DNA of 24,400 bases from UBA1573 sp016794285 (GTDB lineage: Bacteria > Pseudomonadota > Alphaproteobacteria > Micavibrionales > Micavibrionaceae): positions 1 through 24,400 of the forward strand of contig JAEUKO010000027.1 of the NCBI GenBank assembly GCA_016794285.1, in the 5' to 3' direction. Below, one piece after another: positions 23,924 to 24,400 of the stretch (positions are counted from its first letter, which is position 1; each line of letters opens with the position of its first letter). A program made the translations under genes and the position numbers. Below the pieces are notes generated by a model. The model made no database searches. It had not been told where the DNA came from and was given only the letters and a program-made list of their open reading frames with translations.

Positions 23924-24019
23924 GTCAGCTTGATTTTTGTCGTGCAAAAATCCCCCAACTCGGAGGACGCCTGCGGATTCTGAGTGGGTCTTTGGGGTTA
24001 TTTAGCGGAGAATTTATTG

Positions 24020-24400
24020 ATGGTTTCTTCAACGGATCAAGTAAGAGTTTTATCTCTTAGTACTCTTGCCTTCACGGTGTGTTTTGCGGTCTGGACGATT
24101 TTTTCGATTATTGGTGTGCAGATTAAAGAAGATATGGGGTTGTCGGACACCCAGTTTAGCCTGCTCATCGGGACACCAATTCTCACAGGCTCTTTGATTC
24201 GTTTGTTTCTTGGTATTTGGGCGGACCAATATGGAGGACGTCCAATTCTTATGGTTGTCATGCTTTCCTCTGCCTTTTTTACTTGGTGTCTGACCTATGC
24301 GGATACCTATGAGATGATGCTGTTAACATCTTTGGGGGTTGGGATTGCCGGAGGGAGCTTCGTTGTCGGGATTACCTATCTTTCCAAATGGAGCGATAAA
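24020..24400 (+). CDS. narK: NarK-type nitrate/nitrite MFS transporter (3' end cut off)
   Basis: The ATG at 24020 opens a frame that runs off the window end after 127 codons. After VRVLSLSTLAFTVCFAVWTIFSIIG (first membrane segment) come IKEDMGLSDTQFSLLIGTPILTGSLIRLFLGIWAD and QYGGRPILMVVML. This is the loop between segments 2 and 3 typical of the nitrate/nitrite porter family, with the conserved Arg after GSLI. GCGGAG about ten bases upstream could be the ribosome site. An Fnr box 100 bases upstream fits anaerobic nitrate uptake or nitrite export. Which substrate, and whether narGHJI follows, cannot be seen. Only four membrane segments are inside the window. Confidence 0.88.
   Translation, partial: MVSSTDQVRVLSLSTLAFTVCFAVWTIFSIIGVQIKEDMGLSDTQFSLLIGTPILTGSLIRLFLGIWADQYGGRPILMVVMLSSAFFTWCLTYADTYEMMLLTSLGVGIAGGSFVVGITYLSKWSDK

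Noticed and set aside
1..24400. Ala-Gly written as GCC GGA, a possible second biased codon pair
   Set aside because: Frequent, but many exceptions (GCA GGC, GCT GGC, GCG GGG) were seen, unlike the Pro-Gly case.

Overview
The window (about 48% G+C by eye) reads as the chromosome of an alphaproteobacterium, probably Rhodospirillales-like. The evidence is a divK-pleD-rpmG neighbourhood, an EipB/DUF1849 envelope protein, and alphaproteobacterial forms of the Mur and Fts proteins. Genus and species cannot be told from the sequence. No rRNA, tRNA, CRISPR array, prophage or insertion sequence was seen.

Region 1 (1-10290, all + strand) is the front half of the division and cell wall (dcw) cluster: mraZ (5' end cut off), rsmH, ftsL, ftsI, murE, murF, mraY, murD, ftsW. 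Genes overlap by 1-4 bases or are separated by 15 bases or less, so they are probably transcribed and translationally coupled as one unit. It covers the cytoplasmic UDP-MurNAc-pentapeptide steps (MurD, MurE, MurF), lipid I formation (MraY) and the septal synthase pair FtsW/FtsI with FtsL. The usual continuation (murG, murC, murB, ddl, ftsQAZ) is not here.

Region 2 (10291-13570) holds eipB, then the cell-cycle pair divK and pleD (single-domain response regulator and c-di-GMP synthase), a bidirectional terminator, and a convergent rpmG for an unusually long bL33.

Region 3 (13654-24400) is an anaerobic molybdenum-cofactor/nitrate island. It contains two Crp/Fnr-family regulators with cysteine clusters after the DNA-binding domain and an operon moaA-moaCB (fusion)-moaD-moaE-mobA-unknown gene. 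A moeB-rhodanese fusion, moeA, and the start of a narK-type nitrate/nitrite transporter complete it. Between moeB and moeA lie a small lipoprotein gene, a methyltransferase gene and a GT-C-like membrane protein gene. Two perfect TTGAT-N4-ATCAA boxes lie between each regulator and its divergent neighbour (moaA, narK). The moaA leader also folds into what looks like a Moco riboswitch with a possible Shine-Dalgarno-masking element. The inferred logic is that oxygen- or NO-linked regulators switch on nitrate uptake and cofactor synthesis, while the cofactor itself tunes moaA translation.

A pattern across the whole window is that 17 of 18 Pro-Gly dipeptides are encoded by exactly CCC GGG.
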